64,000 nt of DNA from DATFNI01 sp963787205. GTDB lineage: Bacteria > Bacteroidota > Rhodothermia > Balneolales > DATFMH01. The stretch spans positions 124,001 to 188,000 of the forward strand of contig CAWBCD010000015.1 of assembly GCA_963787205.1 (NCBI GenBank). The letters run 5' to 3'. The notes below the pieces were generated by a model. The model did no database searches and had not been told where the DNA came from. It saw only the letters and a list, made by a program, of their open reading frames with translations. Of this stretch, positions 1-8,962 are shown piece after piece (position 1 is the stretch's first letter; every line of letters starts with the position of its first letter). The translations under genes were made by a program, and so were the position numbers.

Positions 1-589
1 GTGCTTTCTTGATCGCATTTATGGCGGCCTGGTCGCATCCGCCGCCAATTCCACGTACAACGTGAATATCCGTTGGGACGCCTTGCTTGTTTACAATAAA
101 CTGAACAAATACGGTGCCTTCAATACCGGCTTTTCGTGCCAACTCCGGATATTTTACATTTGCCTGCAACGCTCTCATGCCACCTTTAAGCTTTGGCATA
201 TTTTCGACCACAACAAAAACATTCTGTTTCTGTTTTTCCTTCTTTTTTTCTTTGGGTGGAGGGGGAGGCATCTTCATAGGTTGATTCATGTTCAGCTCAC
301 TGTTCAACCCGATCGGTTTATCATTAATAACAGCATCATTGGGAACCGCTACCGGAACCTTCGGAGCAGGAGGCGGAGGGGGCTTTTTATGAATCTGTGT
401 TTCCCTGACCTTCTTCATTTGAACGGTTTCCTGTTTAGGAGCCGAAAAATTATTTGTGTTTTTATAATTGAGATGAATGTTAAAAAGAACCAGAAGGACA
501 AGCAGCGCCAGCACAAGACCTATCTCAAGACGCACCCTGTAACCTCTTCTTAAATCCGCCTTCGGCTTTTTATTATTAATGATCGGCAT
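1..589 (-). CDS. TonB-like energy transducer, C-terminus cut by window edge
   Basis: Reading the minus strand from an ATG at 589 gives an uninterrupted frame running off the window start (about 196 codons seen). A GGGAGG ribosome site lies just upstream of the ATG. The protein has a short basic N-terminus, one membrane segment (about residues 20-40, LEIGLVLALLVLLVLF), a proline-rich stretch (KKPPPPPAPKVPVAVPND) and the start of a TonB C-terminal domain (YPELARKAGIEGTVFVQF, then VVRGIGGGCDQAA). It is a paralogue of the next two genes. The family spans the periplasm and passes proton-motive energy from ExbBD to TonB-dependent outer-membrane receptors. No ExbB/ExbD is visible here. The short form, with TonB_C directly after the linker, is typical of Bacteroidota. 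The final residues are outside the window. Confidence 0.85.
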   Translation of the reverse strand, partial: MPIINNKKPKADLRRGYRVRLEIGLVLALLVLLVLFNIHLNYKNTNNFSAPKQETVQMKKVRETQIHKKPPPPPAPKVPVAVPNDAVINDKPIGLNSELNMNQPMKMPPPPPKEKKKEKQKQNVFVVVENMPKLKGGMRALQANVKYPELARKAGIEGTVFVQFIVNKQGVPTDIHVVRGIGGGCDQAAINAIKKA

Positions 590-944
590 AAAATTATACC
601 TCCCGCTAATCTAAATTAAAGTTTACTTCATTTGATCAACGAATTGGTTAGCAATATAGTTCATAAATATCCATTTTTTATTCAAAAAAGCCATTTTCTT
701 GATAAAATAGCTATGGATAGGTCTATTTTTATATAAGGTGCATAGTGACTAGTTCAAAATTTATTAATTGATTTCTATTAGATGATTAAATATTAATGCT
801 AAATAACGTGAGTTTGATGTAAGAGTCAGAGATTAGATGATTCCCCAATGCCATTCCGATTTGATTTTATACGACTCGCATAAAAAAAGAGACACACGTG
901 TAACCGCATGCCTCTTCATCGGTAAATCTTATTCAAAGGCTTGA
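590..944. other. intergenic region between two TonB paralogues
   Basis: AT-rich 355-base gap. It holds the upstream region of the first TonB gene and, at its left end as drawn, the possible terminator of the second (887-916). I see no coding sequence in it. Promoter elements were not recognised with confidence. Confidence 0.5.
887..916 (-). terminator. weak candidate terminator of the second TonB gene
   Basis: On the minus strand a short AAGAG/CTCTT stem encloses about 20 bases and is followed by a run of seven T residues. It lies about 30 bases past the stop of the 945-1640 gene. The stem is short, so this is only a candidate. Confidence 0.35.
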
Positions 945-1640
945 TTATTGATATTTAAGCTGGAACACGATCGGTACAGTATACCACACTTTAACGGCAC
1001 GTCCCCGTTGCATTCCGGGTTCGAAGCGGGCCTTGGTAACTGCCTCTAAAGCAGCTTCGTCGCAACCGCCACCGATTCCACGAACGACAACAGGATCAAT
1101 AACACGGCCTTTTTCACTAATGATAAATTTCACATAAACCCGACCTTCGATGCCTGCTTTTTTAGCCATTTCAGGGTATTTAATACTTCCCTGAAGTTTA
1201 TCTATACCACCAATAAGAACCGGCATACGCTCAACCACAACGAACACATCGCTGTATTCGGTTTTGGTTTTGCCGGAATCTTTTTTCATTTCTTCAGAAG
1301 AAGGTGGTGGGGGAAGTGGGAGATTAAGCGGCATATTAAAATCCAGCTCTGAACTAATATCTATAGGTGCATCACTAATAATTGCATCATTCGGCACAGA
1401 AACTGGTATCTGAGGCATTGGAGGTGCAGGTGGAAGTTCCACCTGCTTGGTTGGAACAACCTCTTCCATAGTTACTGTCTCCTGCGAAGCCTGCCGTAAC
1501 ATGTACTTCGTCTCAGGATTCAGAGGGATTCTGAAAAGTGCAATCAGAATGAGAAGGGCTAATATAAAACCGATCTCGAGATGAATCTGGTAATTGCGAT
1601 CGACATCGGCAGTGGTTTTTTTTAGATTTGTGAGCCTCAT
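945..1640 (-). CDS. TonB-like energy transducer (second copy)
   Basis: 231-residue TonB protein. One membrane segment near residues 22-40 (LEIGFILALLILIALF), a proline-rich periplasmic spacer (about 65-115, with PPAPPMPQIPV and LPLPPPPSSEE), and a TonB_C domain over about the last 90 residues (KYPEMAKKAGIEGRVYVKF, VVRGIGGGCDEAALEAV, VWYTVPIVFQL). The start follows a GGAGG site in the reversed upstream sequence. It should energise outer-membrane receptors such as the SusC protein at 36 kb, but which TonB serves which receptor cannot be told from sequence. It has its own upstream gap, so it is probably transcribed separately from its two paralogues. Confidence 0.9.
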   Translation of the reverse strand: MRLTNLKKTTADVDRNYQIHLEIGFILALLILIALFRIPLNPETKYMLRQASQETVTMEEVVPTKQVELPPAPPMPQIPVSVPNDAIISDAPIDISSELDFNMPLNLPLPPPPSSEEMKKDSGKTKTEYSDVFVVVERMPVLIGGIDKLQGSIKYPEMAKKAGIEGRVYVKFIISEKGRVIDPVVVRGIGGGCDEAALEAVTKARFEPGMQRGRAVKVWYTVPIVFQLKYQ

Positions 1641-1803
1641 GGGGAGCCTCCATCTCTTAATTTTCAGCCGAATTAATTACACAATAGTTAAAAGAACTTT
1701 CATTAATTACTAATGGAAGTATATCTACAATAAATATAGTAAAAATATAAGTTTTTTTCAGTTAGATTGTGTCAGGCGTCTCTGTTTGTAAAAAAAATCA
1801 AAC

Positions 1804-1832
1804 AAAAAAAAGGGTGTTTCACAGAAACACCC
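1804..1832 (-). terminator. intrinsic terminator of the third TonB gene
   Basis: A perfect 9-bp stem (GGGTGTTTC / GAAACACCC, 1812-1832) with a three-base loop. On the minus strand it is followed by eight T residues. It lies 40 bases past the stop of the 1872-2555 gene. This is a textbook rho-independent terminator. Confidence 0.88.
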
Positions 1833-1871
1833 CTTTACAAACTGAGCATACCCTCAGGTCTTATACGACAA

Positions 1872-2555
1872 TCATTGATTTTTCAACTGGAAGACTATCG
1901 GGATGGTATACCATACCTTTACCGGTCGTCCACGTTGCATGCCAGGAACAAACTTGGCTTTTTTTACAGCATCCAGGGCGGCTTCATCGCACCCTCCACC
2001 AATTCCCCGGACTACTGTCGGATCAATGACGTTGCCTTGCTCATTAATTATGAATTTGACATAAACACGCCCTTCAATGCCAGCCTTTCTGGCCATTTCA
2101 GGATATGTCACAGTCTTCTGAAGTTGTCCAATTCCGCCTTTTAACTGAGGCATCCTTTCTACAACCACAAAAACATCACTATGGGCATTTTCCTCGCTCG
2201 TATCTTTTGCACTAGCCGGTGGTGGCGGCATTGGCAGGTTCAGCGGTGCATCAAGGTTCAGCTCCGAATTCAGATCAACCGGAGAATCGCTAATGATGGC
2301 GTCATTGGGCACAGCCACCGGCACGGGTGGAACGGGCGGCGGCGGCGGACGCTCCGCCTGCTTTGTCTGAACCACATCCTCCATTTTCACGGTTTCCTGT
2401 TGGGTCTGTTGGAACATGACTTTGGATTTTGGGTTTAAATGTATACGAAAGATAGTAATGAGGATTAAAAGGGCAATAACAAAGCCGATCTCGAGATTGA
2501 TTGTATAGTTGGTTTCGATATCGGCATCAGGTTTTTTCAGATTTGTGAGTCTCAT
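1872..2555 (-). CDS. TonB-like energy transducer (third copy)
   Basis: 227-residue paralogue of the two preceding TonB genes. Membrane segment LEIGFVIALLILITIF near residues 22-40; spacer very rich in proline (RPPPPPVPPVPVAV and LPMPPPPAS); TonB_C domain over the last 90 residues with VVRGIGGGCDEAALDAV and VWYTIPIVFQL. Start preceded by an AAGGGAGG site. Close likeness to the 945-1640 protein across the whole length indicates recent tandem duplication. Transcription ends at a strong terminator at 1804-1832. A LacI-like palindrome lies about 85 bases upstream of the start (2636-2651), which could mean sugar-responsive control, but this is inference. Confidence 0.9.
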   Translation of the reverse strand: MRLTNLKKPDADIETNYTINLEIGFVIALLILITIFRIHLNPKSKVMFQQTQQETVKMEDVVQTKQAERPPPPPVPPVPVAVPNDAIISDSPVDLNSELNLDAPLNLPMPPPPASAKDTSEENAHSDVFVVVERMPQLKGGIGQLQKTVTYPEMARKAGIEGRVYVKFIINEQGNVIDPTVVRGIGGGCDEAALDAVKKAKFVPGMQRGRPVKVWYTIPIVFQLKNQ

Positions 2556-3101
2556 CTTGAGCCTCCCTTTAATATTAACTTTGCTATAAAGGACTAATTA
2601 AGTCACAATTATCTTATTTATATAAATGAATTATCTGGAAAAGCGTTTCCATATTCATTTCTCGTACCGAATATACGGACTGTTAAGCCGAAAAGTTGCG
2701 GTGTGCGAAGCCTGTATTACAGGGTTTATTTCCTAACTAAATAATATAAAATGGCATATATATAAAATTATTTAGGCTTATTTCCCTTTTATGTCCGCTA
2801 TGATGAATAAATGAAATAAAAAATTGTAGTTCCTTAATACTTATCAAACAAGAAAAGTAAACAGGTGGGCAAAAAACGTTAACATAATTAAGACTATTAA
2901 TTCTGAAATATGAAATTCATCTGATTCAAGGAGTGGCCCGGCAGCATATAAAAAATCCATTAGACAGAATATTTCTGGGAAAATCTAAATGATTTTCGGT
3001 TCTTTCCTGTTAATCAAACGTATTAGATAGCAAGATTTCGCCATATAACCCAATGTGTTAGAAAGGCTTGGCTTAGATATAATAAAAATTATTATCTGTT
3101 G
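2556..3101. other. divergent intergenic region
   Basis: About 545 AT-rich bases between the third TonB gene (minus) and the GT4 gene (plus), so it must carry promoters for both directions. Visible structure: a near-palindrome at 2636-2651, a hairpin-forming AT-rich stretch near 2733-2773 (TAAATAAT with ATTATTTA), and an AACGTTAAC motif near 2878. No coding sequence is seen. Confidence 0.5.
2636..2651. promoter_or_regulatory. candidate LacI-family operator upstream of TonB gene
   Basis: TGGAAAAGCGTTTCCA: six-base inverted ends around a central CG, the general shape of LacI/GalR family operators. It lies 81-96 bases upstream of the TonB start at 2555. Related AAGCGCTT cores occur before fbp (34663) and before the GH28 gene at 52425. 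No LacI regulator gene is in the window. Confidence 0.3.
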
Positions 3102-4358
3102 ATGATTAAAAATATAGGATTTGTTGGAACCCGCTTTCAAGGTACAGATGGCGTTTCACTTGAGAGCAACAAATGGGCGGATGTACTGGAGAGGAATGAT
3201 TACAATCTCTTCTGGTTTGCCGGAAAACTGGACAAAGATCCCGATTGTTCTATGTGTATTCCGGAGGCCTACTTCGGTCACTCTGAAGTGGAATGGATAA
3301 ATGCGCGCATATGGGGCTACAAAAACAGGTCCCGAATCGTAACCCGGCGTATTCACGATCTTGCCGATTATATCAAATCCCGGATATATGACTTTGTGAA
3401 ATTTTACAATCTGGACTTGTTGATCATTGAGAATGCTCTTGCAATTCCCATGCATGTGCCTCTGGGTGTGGCAATAACCGAATACATGTCAGAATCACAG
3501 ACACCCGTAATTGCCCATCACCACGATTTTTACTGGGAGCGAACACGGTTCGAAATCAATTGTGTCCATGATTTCCTGCAAATGGCATTCCCGCCGCGTG
3601 AAGTCTCTATGCAGCATGTGGTAATTAACCAGGCCGGACAGGAGACACTGGCATGGCGGAAGGGTGTTCCATCTATCCTGGTTCCCAATGTCCTCGACTT
3701 CGAAACCCCGGCCCCGGGAATCGATGACTATAATGCCGACGTCAGGAAAGAACTTGGCCTGTCGGATGATGATATCATGCTGCTTCAACCCACCAGGGTA
3801 GTGCCCCGTAAAGGCATAGAACATGCAATAGAGTTAGTCGAAATGCTGAATGATCGTCGCTACAAGCTGGTCATCTCACATGAGGCCGGAGATGAGGGGT
3901 ACGAGTACAAGGCTTTGCTTGAGGAAATCGCAAAGGACGCCGGTATTGATATCCATTTTGTATCGACCCGTGTCGGTGAAAGACGACAACTGAACAGCAA
4001 AGGGGAGAAGATATATACCTTGTGGGATTTGTATCCCCACGCTGATCTTGTCACGTATCCGAGTTTGTATGAAGGATTTGGAAACGCCTTCCTGGAAAGC
4101 ATTTACTTCCGTAAGCCGTTATTGGTGAACCGGTATTCGATCTACGCCCGCGATATTGAACCTAAAGGCTTCAAAGTGGCAATGATGGACGGATTGATTA
4201 CACCTAAAGTTGTGAATCATGTCAAACGGATTCTGAATGACGAGGAATACCGCAACGATATGGTGGAAGTGAATTATCAACTGGCAAAAAAATTCTACAG
4301 CTATTCCGTTCTTGACCGTAAACTAAACTCTTTGATGGCTAATATTGAAGGAACCTGA
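3102..4358 (+). CDS. GT4 glycosyltransferase, possible mannosylglucosylglycerate synthase type
   Basis: About 418 residues, GT-B fold, family 4. Start taken at ATG 3102 rather than the overlapping TTG at 3099. The N-terminal domain begins IGFVGTRFQGTDGVSLE; the DGVSLE segment resembles, as far as I recall, MggS-type mannosylglucosylglycerate synthases. The C-terminal domain has LLQPTRVVPRKGIEHAI (donor binding) and YPSLYEGFGNAFLE (the E-x7-E type motif of GT4). The stop is followed nine bases later by the GH13 phosphorylase, so the two form an operon. Context with glucosyl-3-phosphoglycerate synthase 4.6 kb away supports a role in glucosylglycerate-derived solutes, but the exact donor and acceptor are inferred. 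Confidence 0.78.
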   Translation: MIKNIGFVGTRFQGTDGVSLESNKWADVLERNDYNLFWFAGKLDKDPDCSMCIPEAYFGHSEVEWINARIWGYKNRSRIVTRRIHDLADYIKSRIYDFVKFYNLDLLIIENALAIPMHVPLGVAITEYMSESQTPVIAHHHDFYWERTRFEINCVHDFLQMAFPPREVSMQHVVINQAGQETLAWRKGVPSILVPNVLDFETPAPGIDDYNADVRKELGLSDDDIMLLQPTRVVPRKGIEHAIELVEMLNDRRYKLVISHEAGDEGYEYKALLEEIAKDAGIDIHFVSTRVGERRQLNSKGEKIYTLWDLYPHADLVTYPSLYEGFGNAFLESIYFRKPLLVNRYSIYARDIEPKGFKVAMMDGLITPKVVNHVKRILNDEEYRNDMVEVNYQLAKKFYSYSVLDRKLNSLMANIEGT

Positions 4359-4366
4359 TTAATATT

Positions 4367-6112
4367 ATGATTCGGTATTTTTCCAGCGACAAGATTGACA
4401 GTATCAGACGACGTTTGCGTAAACTCTATAACGGGCAAAACGATCAGCGGCTCATCGAACGGATGGATATGCTGGTTGGCCGGTATGGTGTGGGCATCGA
4501 CCCGCAGCCTGTCGATGAATACTGGAGTGAGAAAGATAACGTACTGATCACTTACGGAGATATCATAACAAAAGAGGATGAAGCTCCATTGGTCACACTC
4601 CGGCATTTCCTTGAAGATCATTTTGATGGTCTCATAGATACGGTACACATCCTGCCGTTCTTTCCATACTCATCGGATGATGGTTTTTCAGTAATGGATT
4701 ACCGTGAAGTCCGTGGGGAACTGGGCAGTTGGTACAATGTGGAAGCTTTTGCCAGCCATTTTCGCCTCATGTTCGACCTGATTCTGAATCATGCCTCGCG
4801 GGAGAGCAACTGGTTTAAAAATTTTGCGGAAGGAATAGCCCCATATCGCGACTATTTCATCACTGTTGACCCGGATGCCGATCTGTCGGACGTCGTTCGC
4901 CCGCGAAGTACCCCATTGTTGAGCAAATGTTATACCCGAATGGGAGAGAAGCACATTTGGACCACATTCAGCGAAGATCAGGTTGATCTGAATTTTAAGA
5001 ACGAGGATGTGCTTTTCGAGTTTCTGGATATCCTCTTTTACTATATTTACCATGGTGTCAGGATTATCAGGCTGGATGCCATCGCCTATCTTTGGAAAGA
5101 GATCGGCACCAAATGCATCCATCTCGAAAACACCCATGAGATCGTCAAGCTTTTCCGGGATATCCTGAGCACGCTGGCGCCGCATGTGCTGATACTTACT
5201 GAAACAAATGTTCCGTACGAAGAAAATCTGAGTTATTTCGGTGATGGAGATGAAGCCAATATCATCTACCAGTTTAGTTTGCCTCCGCTGTTGTTGCACG
5301 CCCTCCAAACGAGGAACAGTTCGTATTTAACAGAGTTTTCCGGTTCTCTGCCAGCCCTGGGAAAAGGGATGACATATTTGAACTTCACGGCATCGCACGA
5401 TGGTATCGGTGTGCGTCCGCTTAAAGGCCTCATACCTCAGGAGGAGTTTGATGAACTGATCGATAAGATCCGGAAACGGGGTGGTAAGATATCAACAAAG
5501 AAGGATAAGGACGGATCTGAAAGTCCGTACGAGTTGAATATCACCTACCTCGATGCATTAAGAGAATCTGATAAGGATGAATTTGTTGTCGATCGTTTCA
5601 TGTGTTCGCAGGCTGTAGCCCTGTCGCTGCAGGGGATCCCGGCGGTGTATTTTAATAATCTGGTCGGTTCGCCAAATAATGTAGAGGGCTACGAGGAAAC
5701 CGGCCGGGCCAGGACACTGAATCGCAAGAAGTGGGATTTCGATGAACTGATGGAAAAATTGGACGACGACGATTGCGAACAGGGTATCATTTTCAAAAGA
5801 TATAAGCATTTGCTGGATATCCGCAGCTCCCAAATTGCATTTCACCCGGATGCCGGGCAGGAAACATTGAATATCAATGAGAAAATTTTTGCACTAAAAC
5901 GGGTTTCTCTGGATGATCAGCAGACGATCGTTTGCTTGCACAATGTCACGGATGAGAAGGTCACTTTAAACCGGAGTCAGATACTGCCAGACGATTCTGA
6001 TGACAAACGTGCGGGCAACTGGAAGGATCTTATGTCCGGCAATTCGTTTTCAACAGATGAAGATCAGTTTGAATTGGCTGCATATCAAACGATGTGGCTG
6101 ACCAACGAGTGA
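4367..6112 (+). CDS. GH13_18 sugar phosphorylase (sucrose or glucosylglycerate phosphorylase)
   Basis: 581 residues, GH13 alpha-amylase fold. Region I is DLILNH (about 136-141). The nucleophile Asp is in RLDAIAY (about D237), the acid/base Glu in LTETNVPY (about E279), and the transition-state Asp in TASHDGIG (about D345). These arrangements match the GH13_18 phosphorylases, which reversibly split a glucoside with phosphate to alpha-glucose 1-phosphate. Members include sucrose phosphorylase and glucosylglycerate phosphorylase. The neighbourhood (GT4 directly upstream, GpgS nearby) favours glucosylglycerate, allowing the solute to be recycled when salt stress falls. Substrate choice depends on acceptor-loop residues that I cannot assign by eye. 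Confidence 0.82.
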   Translation: MIRYFSSDKIDSIRRRLRKLYNGQNDQRLIERMDMLVGRYGVGIDPQPVDEYWSEKDNVLITYGDIITKEDEAPLVTLRHFLEDHFDGLIDTVHILPFFPYSSDDGFSVMDYREVRGELGSWYNVEAFASHFRLMFDLILNHASRESNWFKNFAEGIAPYRDYFITVDPDADLSDVVRPRSTPLLSKCYTRMGEKHIWTTFSEDQVDLNFKNEDVLFEFLDILFYYIYHGVRIIRLDAIAYLWKEIGTKCIHLENTHEIVKLFRDILSTLAPHVLILTETNVPYEENLSYFGDGDEANIIYQFSLPPLLLHALQTRNSSYLTEFSGSLPALGKGMTYLNFTASHDGIGVRPLKGLIPQEEFDELIDKIRKRGGKISTKKDKDGSESPYELNITYLDALRESDKDEFVVDRFMCSQAVALSLQGIPAVYFNNLVGSPNNVEGYEETGRARTLNRKKWDFDELMEKLDDDDCEQGIIFKRYKHLLDIRSSQIAFHPDAGQETLNINEKIFALKRVSLDDQQTIVCLHNVTDEKVTLNRSQILPDDSDDKRAGNWKDLMSGNSFSTDEDQFELAAYQTMWLTNE

Positions 6113-6122
6113 TTTAATCACT

Positions 6123-6201
6123 ATGGGTTTAATTCCCCGCCGCTTGCGGCGAAACAAAAATAAAACCCATGTTGATACCCCGTCTGCTTGCAGCGGGGTA
6201 G
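6123..6201. repeat. two adjacent small palindromic elements
   Basis: First hairpin: outer arms ATGGGTTT/AAACCCAT (6123-6170) around an inner CGCCGC-TT-GCGGCG stem. Second: ACCCCG...CGGGGT (about 6177-6201). They follow the GH13 gene; neither has a T run, so they look like dispersed palindromes rather than terminators. Confidence 0.5.
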
Positions 6202-6384
6202 TTCATTGTGTATTCGACATAAGGAAATTATAGAACAGGAGTTTCGAATACGTTGATGACGGTAGACAACAGACCGAAGACAGTAGCTTTCCGGATGCTT
6301 TTATCTTTGTTCAAAGATTGATAGAAGGGTATATAAAAACACGGAATCAGACCAATATTTACCTTGGAATTGCACGGGTGATAA

Positions 6385-6466
6385 AACCACTGTGGACACA
6401 GAGAATTACGCAGAGAACACAGCGATTTCAGTCTTTTTTTCTGTGAACGTTGAGTCTCCTTGTTTC
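6385..6466. repeat. CACAGAG-type intergenic repeat
   Basis: Contains CACAGAG, GCAGAGAACACAG and an opposing CTGTGAACGTTGAGTCTC arm, so it can fold on itself imperfectly. A better-preserved member lies at 58376-58470. The surrounding gap 6113-6542 (about 430 bases) holds no gene that I can see. Confidence 0.5.
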
Positions 6467-6542
6467 AAAACGGCCCCCGTCCAGGGGCAACCGTCTTACG
6501 TCTGAGACCTTAATTGAATACTATCGAACTCACATTGGTTTA

Positions 6543-7454
6543 TCAGATCTGAAGTGTTGCCCTCAATTGAATCAGGTCTGTAGCAATTAAATCGGGCTCA
6601 ACATCTTTCATGAACGGGTTTTCGTCTCTCCAGCGCAGGGAGCGTTTGTCACCCGCAAACAGGCAGGTTCGGAATCCCAGCTTTTGCGATGGCCAGATAT
6701 CATTCAGCATATCATTACCCACATAAAGCGCTTCTTCAGGTCTGATAGAATAGAGCCGATAGAGCGTATTCATGCATTTCTCAAAGAAGACCGGTGACGG
6801 TTTGGCCACTTTCTGTTCGTAGGAAAAAAAACAGATTCGCTTATCGAAGCCGAGGTCACCCAGACCTCTGTGTAAATGTGCTTCGAACAGTAATGGAGTG
6901 AAGAATTGGGCATTCGATACAATTCCGGTAACAAGACCAGACTCGCGTATGACCTCCAGGAGATCCGTGACATGTGGCATTGGCCAGGTTGGATTAACCC
7001 GGCATTCATATTCATTTGAAAGAAGCGGGATAGCCTCGATTTGAGGTTCTACGGAGACGATTCCATCGCTGTATAGTTTTTCCCATATTTGGAGCCATAT
7101 ATTGCGAATATCAATATCCGGATAATCAATCCCGTTTGCGCTCAGATGGCTGCGTGATTTTTCAATCGTAGTGAAGAAAAGCTCGGAAAGAGCGGATGAT
7201 GCGATATCAGTATCAATCGTCTGCCCTATGGTCTGAAATGCGTCCCGTATTGCCGTGCCGGTATCCGTTTGACGGGCGATGCTCAGATCGCCGGAGCCTG
7301 ATATGAACAGCGTTCCATAAACGTCAAAAAGGACAGCTTTGATGCCATTCAGTTTAGACAGTTTCTCACTTGCACCGGTTGGCTGTGGTTCCAGCGGTTC
7401 GGAAAGTTCTCGTATCCGTTCTATAATTTCTCTTTTTCGATCAGGGTAATTCAT
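6543..7454 (-). CDS. HAD-superfamily hydrolase, candidate phosphatase of the solute pathway
   Basis: 303 residues. HAD motif I is DVYGTLF (about residues 44-50), motif II lies in GIVSNAQF, motif III is the Lys in KVAKPSPVFFE, and motif IV is YVGNDMLNDI. A long cap lies between I and II. Last gene of a minus-strand run: M20-like, gpgS, GT4, HAD; the gap to the GT4 stop is four bases. Glucosylglycerate pathways need a phosphatase after GpgS. This protein has HAD-IA motifs rather than those of the classic GpgP/MpgP enzymes, so it may be an analogous phosphatase or act on another intermediate. Function is inferred from position. Confidence 0.7.
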   Translation of the reverse strand: MNYPDRKREIIERIRELSEPLEPQPTGASEKLSKLNGIKAVLFDVYGTLFISGSGDLSIARQTDTGTAIRDAFQTIGQTIDTDIASSALSELFFTTIEKSRSHLSANGIDYPDIDIRNIWLQIWEKLYSDGIVSVEPQIEAIPLLSNEYECRVNPTWPMPHVTDLLEVIRESGLVTGIVSNAQFFTPLLFEAHLHRGLGDLGFDKRICFFSYEQKVAKPSPVFFEKCMNTLYRLYSIRPEEALYVGNDMLNDIWPSQKLGFRTCLFAGDKRSLRWRDENPFMKDVEPDLIATDLIQLRATLQI

Positions 7455-7458
7455 TCAG

Positions 7459-8913
7459 TCATTCGGATTTTAGAAGATAGAAACGCTCCGGTTTCAGAAA
7501 TTGGTCCAACACAAGTTCCGGGTTGGCGTAAGATACAGGTCCGGTCTGGGTGTTAATCAGTTTTTCATAGATGTTCATTAGCCTTTTATAAAAAGCATCC
7601 GGACTGTAGTGTTGGGTTATCCGTTTTTTATTCTGCGCCGCAGTATCTTTGTGCGGAATATTTTTCTGAAGTTGATAGGGAATGAGTTTTTCAATCGCGC
7701 CGGCATCGGTCAGTAATTTATCGATGACCATGCGCTGTAATTCCTCATCCAGCCGGCCGAAATCAACACTTTCATTTTGTAGAACAGCATCCAGAAACTG
7801 TTGGAGATATTCCTTCCGGTATTCCCGGCCATATTGGCGATACATTTGTTTCAAGGCATTATCAACCTTGTCTTCGAACTTTTTTTTCGGAACCCAATCC
7901 AGTGGTATGGGCAGGCTGGAGTAAAGGTGACCAAAATCGATGCCTTTTTCCTTGAAATCCCCGGTTATCTCGGGCAAGTCGCGCCCCACCAGTGGACGGT
8001 CCGCCAGCCAGGCTTCCAGAAAGGTCAAACCAAAACCTTCGGTGATGCTGCTAGTCATAAGCAGGTCGGCCGCATGAACAATGGATGGAAAGGAATACTC
8101 TTGCTGATCTCCGGCCCCGAATGTTGCAGGAAGATTATTACTCTGTGCAAACTCTATCCATCTTGTGTAGTACGTCTGCTGTTTCGGATTTTTCGGCGCC
8201 AGCGTCATCGCGAAATGCGTGCCAGGCGCTGCTATAATGGAATGCAGCAGAAACTCGCCCATATTTTTTCGCCGGATGCCACGGACCGGATAGAGAATGA
8301 GTGTATCACATTCGGGGAAAAGTGACCGTGCGTTCTCATTCGGTTCCGTTTCTTGCCCGAGCGATACCGGGTTGGGCAACACGTGCAGGGCATCATCCTG
8401 AAAACCCGCGGCACTTAGAATCTGTTGATCCCTGCGTGTCAGTGTGGCATAATGAATATGAGGGGCCTGGGGATACAGAGGAAGGGACTGTTCCGTTTCC
8501 ATGTCCCGGGCCAGGAACTGGTAGTTTGCTGCACGCCCGTCCTCGGCAAAATCATGTATCTGTAACAGTACCGGAATGTCTTTTTTTGCCCAGTAGGAAG
8601 CTAGTAAAGGAACCGTTGTATTCTTTCCCAGGCTGTGGTTGTGGAAATGCCAGAGGTCCGGTGTTCGACCAATCGTCCGCTCTATTTCGTTATCAATGTC
8701 CTCAGCGATCGAACGGAGTTGATTCTTATCCGGAGTGACATCATACCTTAGGGCATTGTGAGTGACGAGCTGATCAATGTATTCCGATTCCGTTCTTTCT
8801 CCGCATACGACGACCACATCATGACCGTGTTCTTTCAGCAACGTAACCGTCGACTCGATGACCCGTGTAACACCACCGCCTCGCAAATGATAATGTAGCA
8901 GACCGATCAACAT
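7459..8913 (-). CDS. GT4-like glycosyltransferase
   Basis: 484 residues. N-terminal Rossmann-like domain with GLLHYHLRGGGVTRV, typical of nucleotide-sugar GT4 enzymes that begin with a Gly-rich loop. C-terminal half has LYPVRGIRRKNMGE and SSITEGFGLTFLEAW, the GT4 donor-binding motif. The last ~130 residues form an extra helical-looking extension. Placed 49 bases after gpgS and four bases before the HAD gene, so co-transcribed. A second sugar transfer onto glucosyl-3-phosphoglycerate or glucosylglycerate would fit. Its acceptor and donor are unknown. Confidence 0.72.
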   Translation of the reverse strand: MLIGLLHYHLRGGGVTRVIESTVTLLKEHGHDVVVVCGERTESEYIDQLVTHNALRYDVTPDKNQLRSIAEDIDNEIERTIGRTPDLWHFHNHSLGKNTTVPLLASYWAKKDIPVLLQIHDFAEDGRAANYQFLARDMETEQSLPLYPQAPHIHYATLTRRDQQILSAAGFQDDALHVLPNPVSLGQETEPNENARSLFPECDTLILYPVRGIRRKNMGEFLLHSIIAAPGTHFAMTLAPKNPKQQTYYTRWIEFAQSNNLPATFGAGDQQEYSFPSIVHAADLLMTSSITEGFGLTFLEAWLADRPLVGRDLPEITGDFKEKGIDFGHLYSSLPIPLDWVPKKKFEDKVDNALKQMYRQYGREYRKEYLQQFLDAVLQNESVDFGRLDEELQRMVIDKLLTDAGAIEKLIPYQLQKNIPHKDTAAQNKKRITQHYSPDAFYKRLMNIYEKLINTQTGPVSYANPELVLDQFLKPERFYLLKSE

Positions 8914-8962
8914 GGTTTTTCATCTGCTGGTTTGTATCGGTTATTAAGCATTTGGGACGGTG

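Noticed and set aside
62..553. Plus-strand 163-codon frame
   Set aside because: It is the antisense of the partial TonB gene, which has clear domains and a ribosome site.
6480..6542. Possible terminator of the HAD gene (GCCCC...GGGGC near 6472-6487)
   Set aside because: Short stem without a T run on the minus strand; more like one of the dispersed palindromes.
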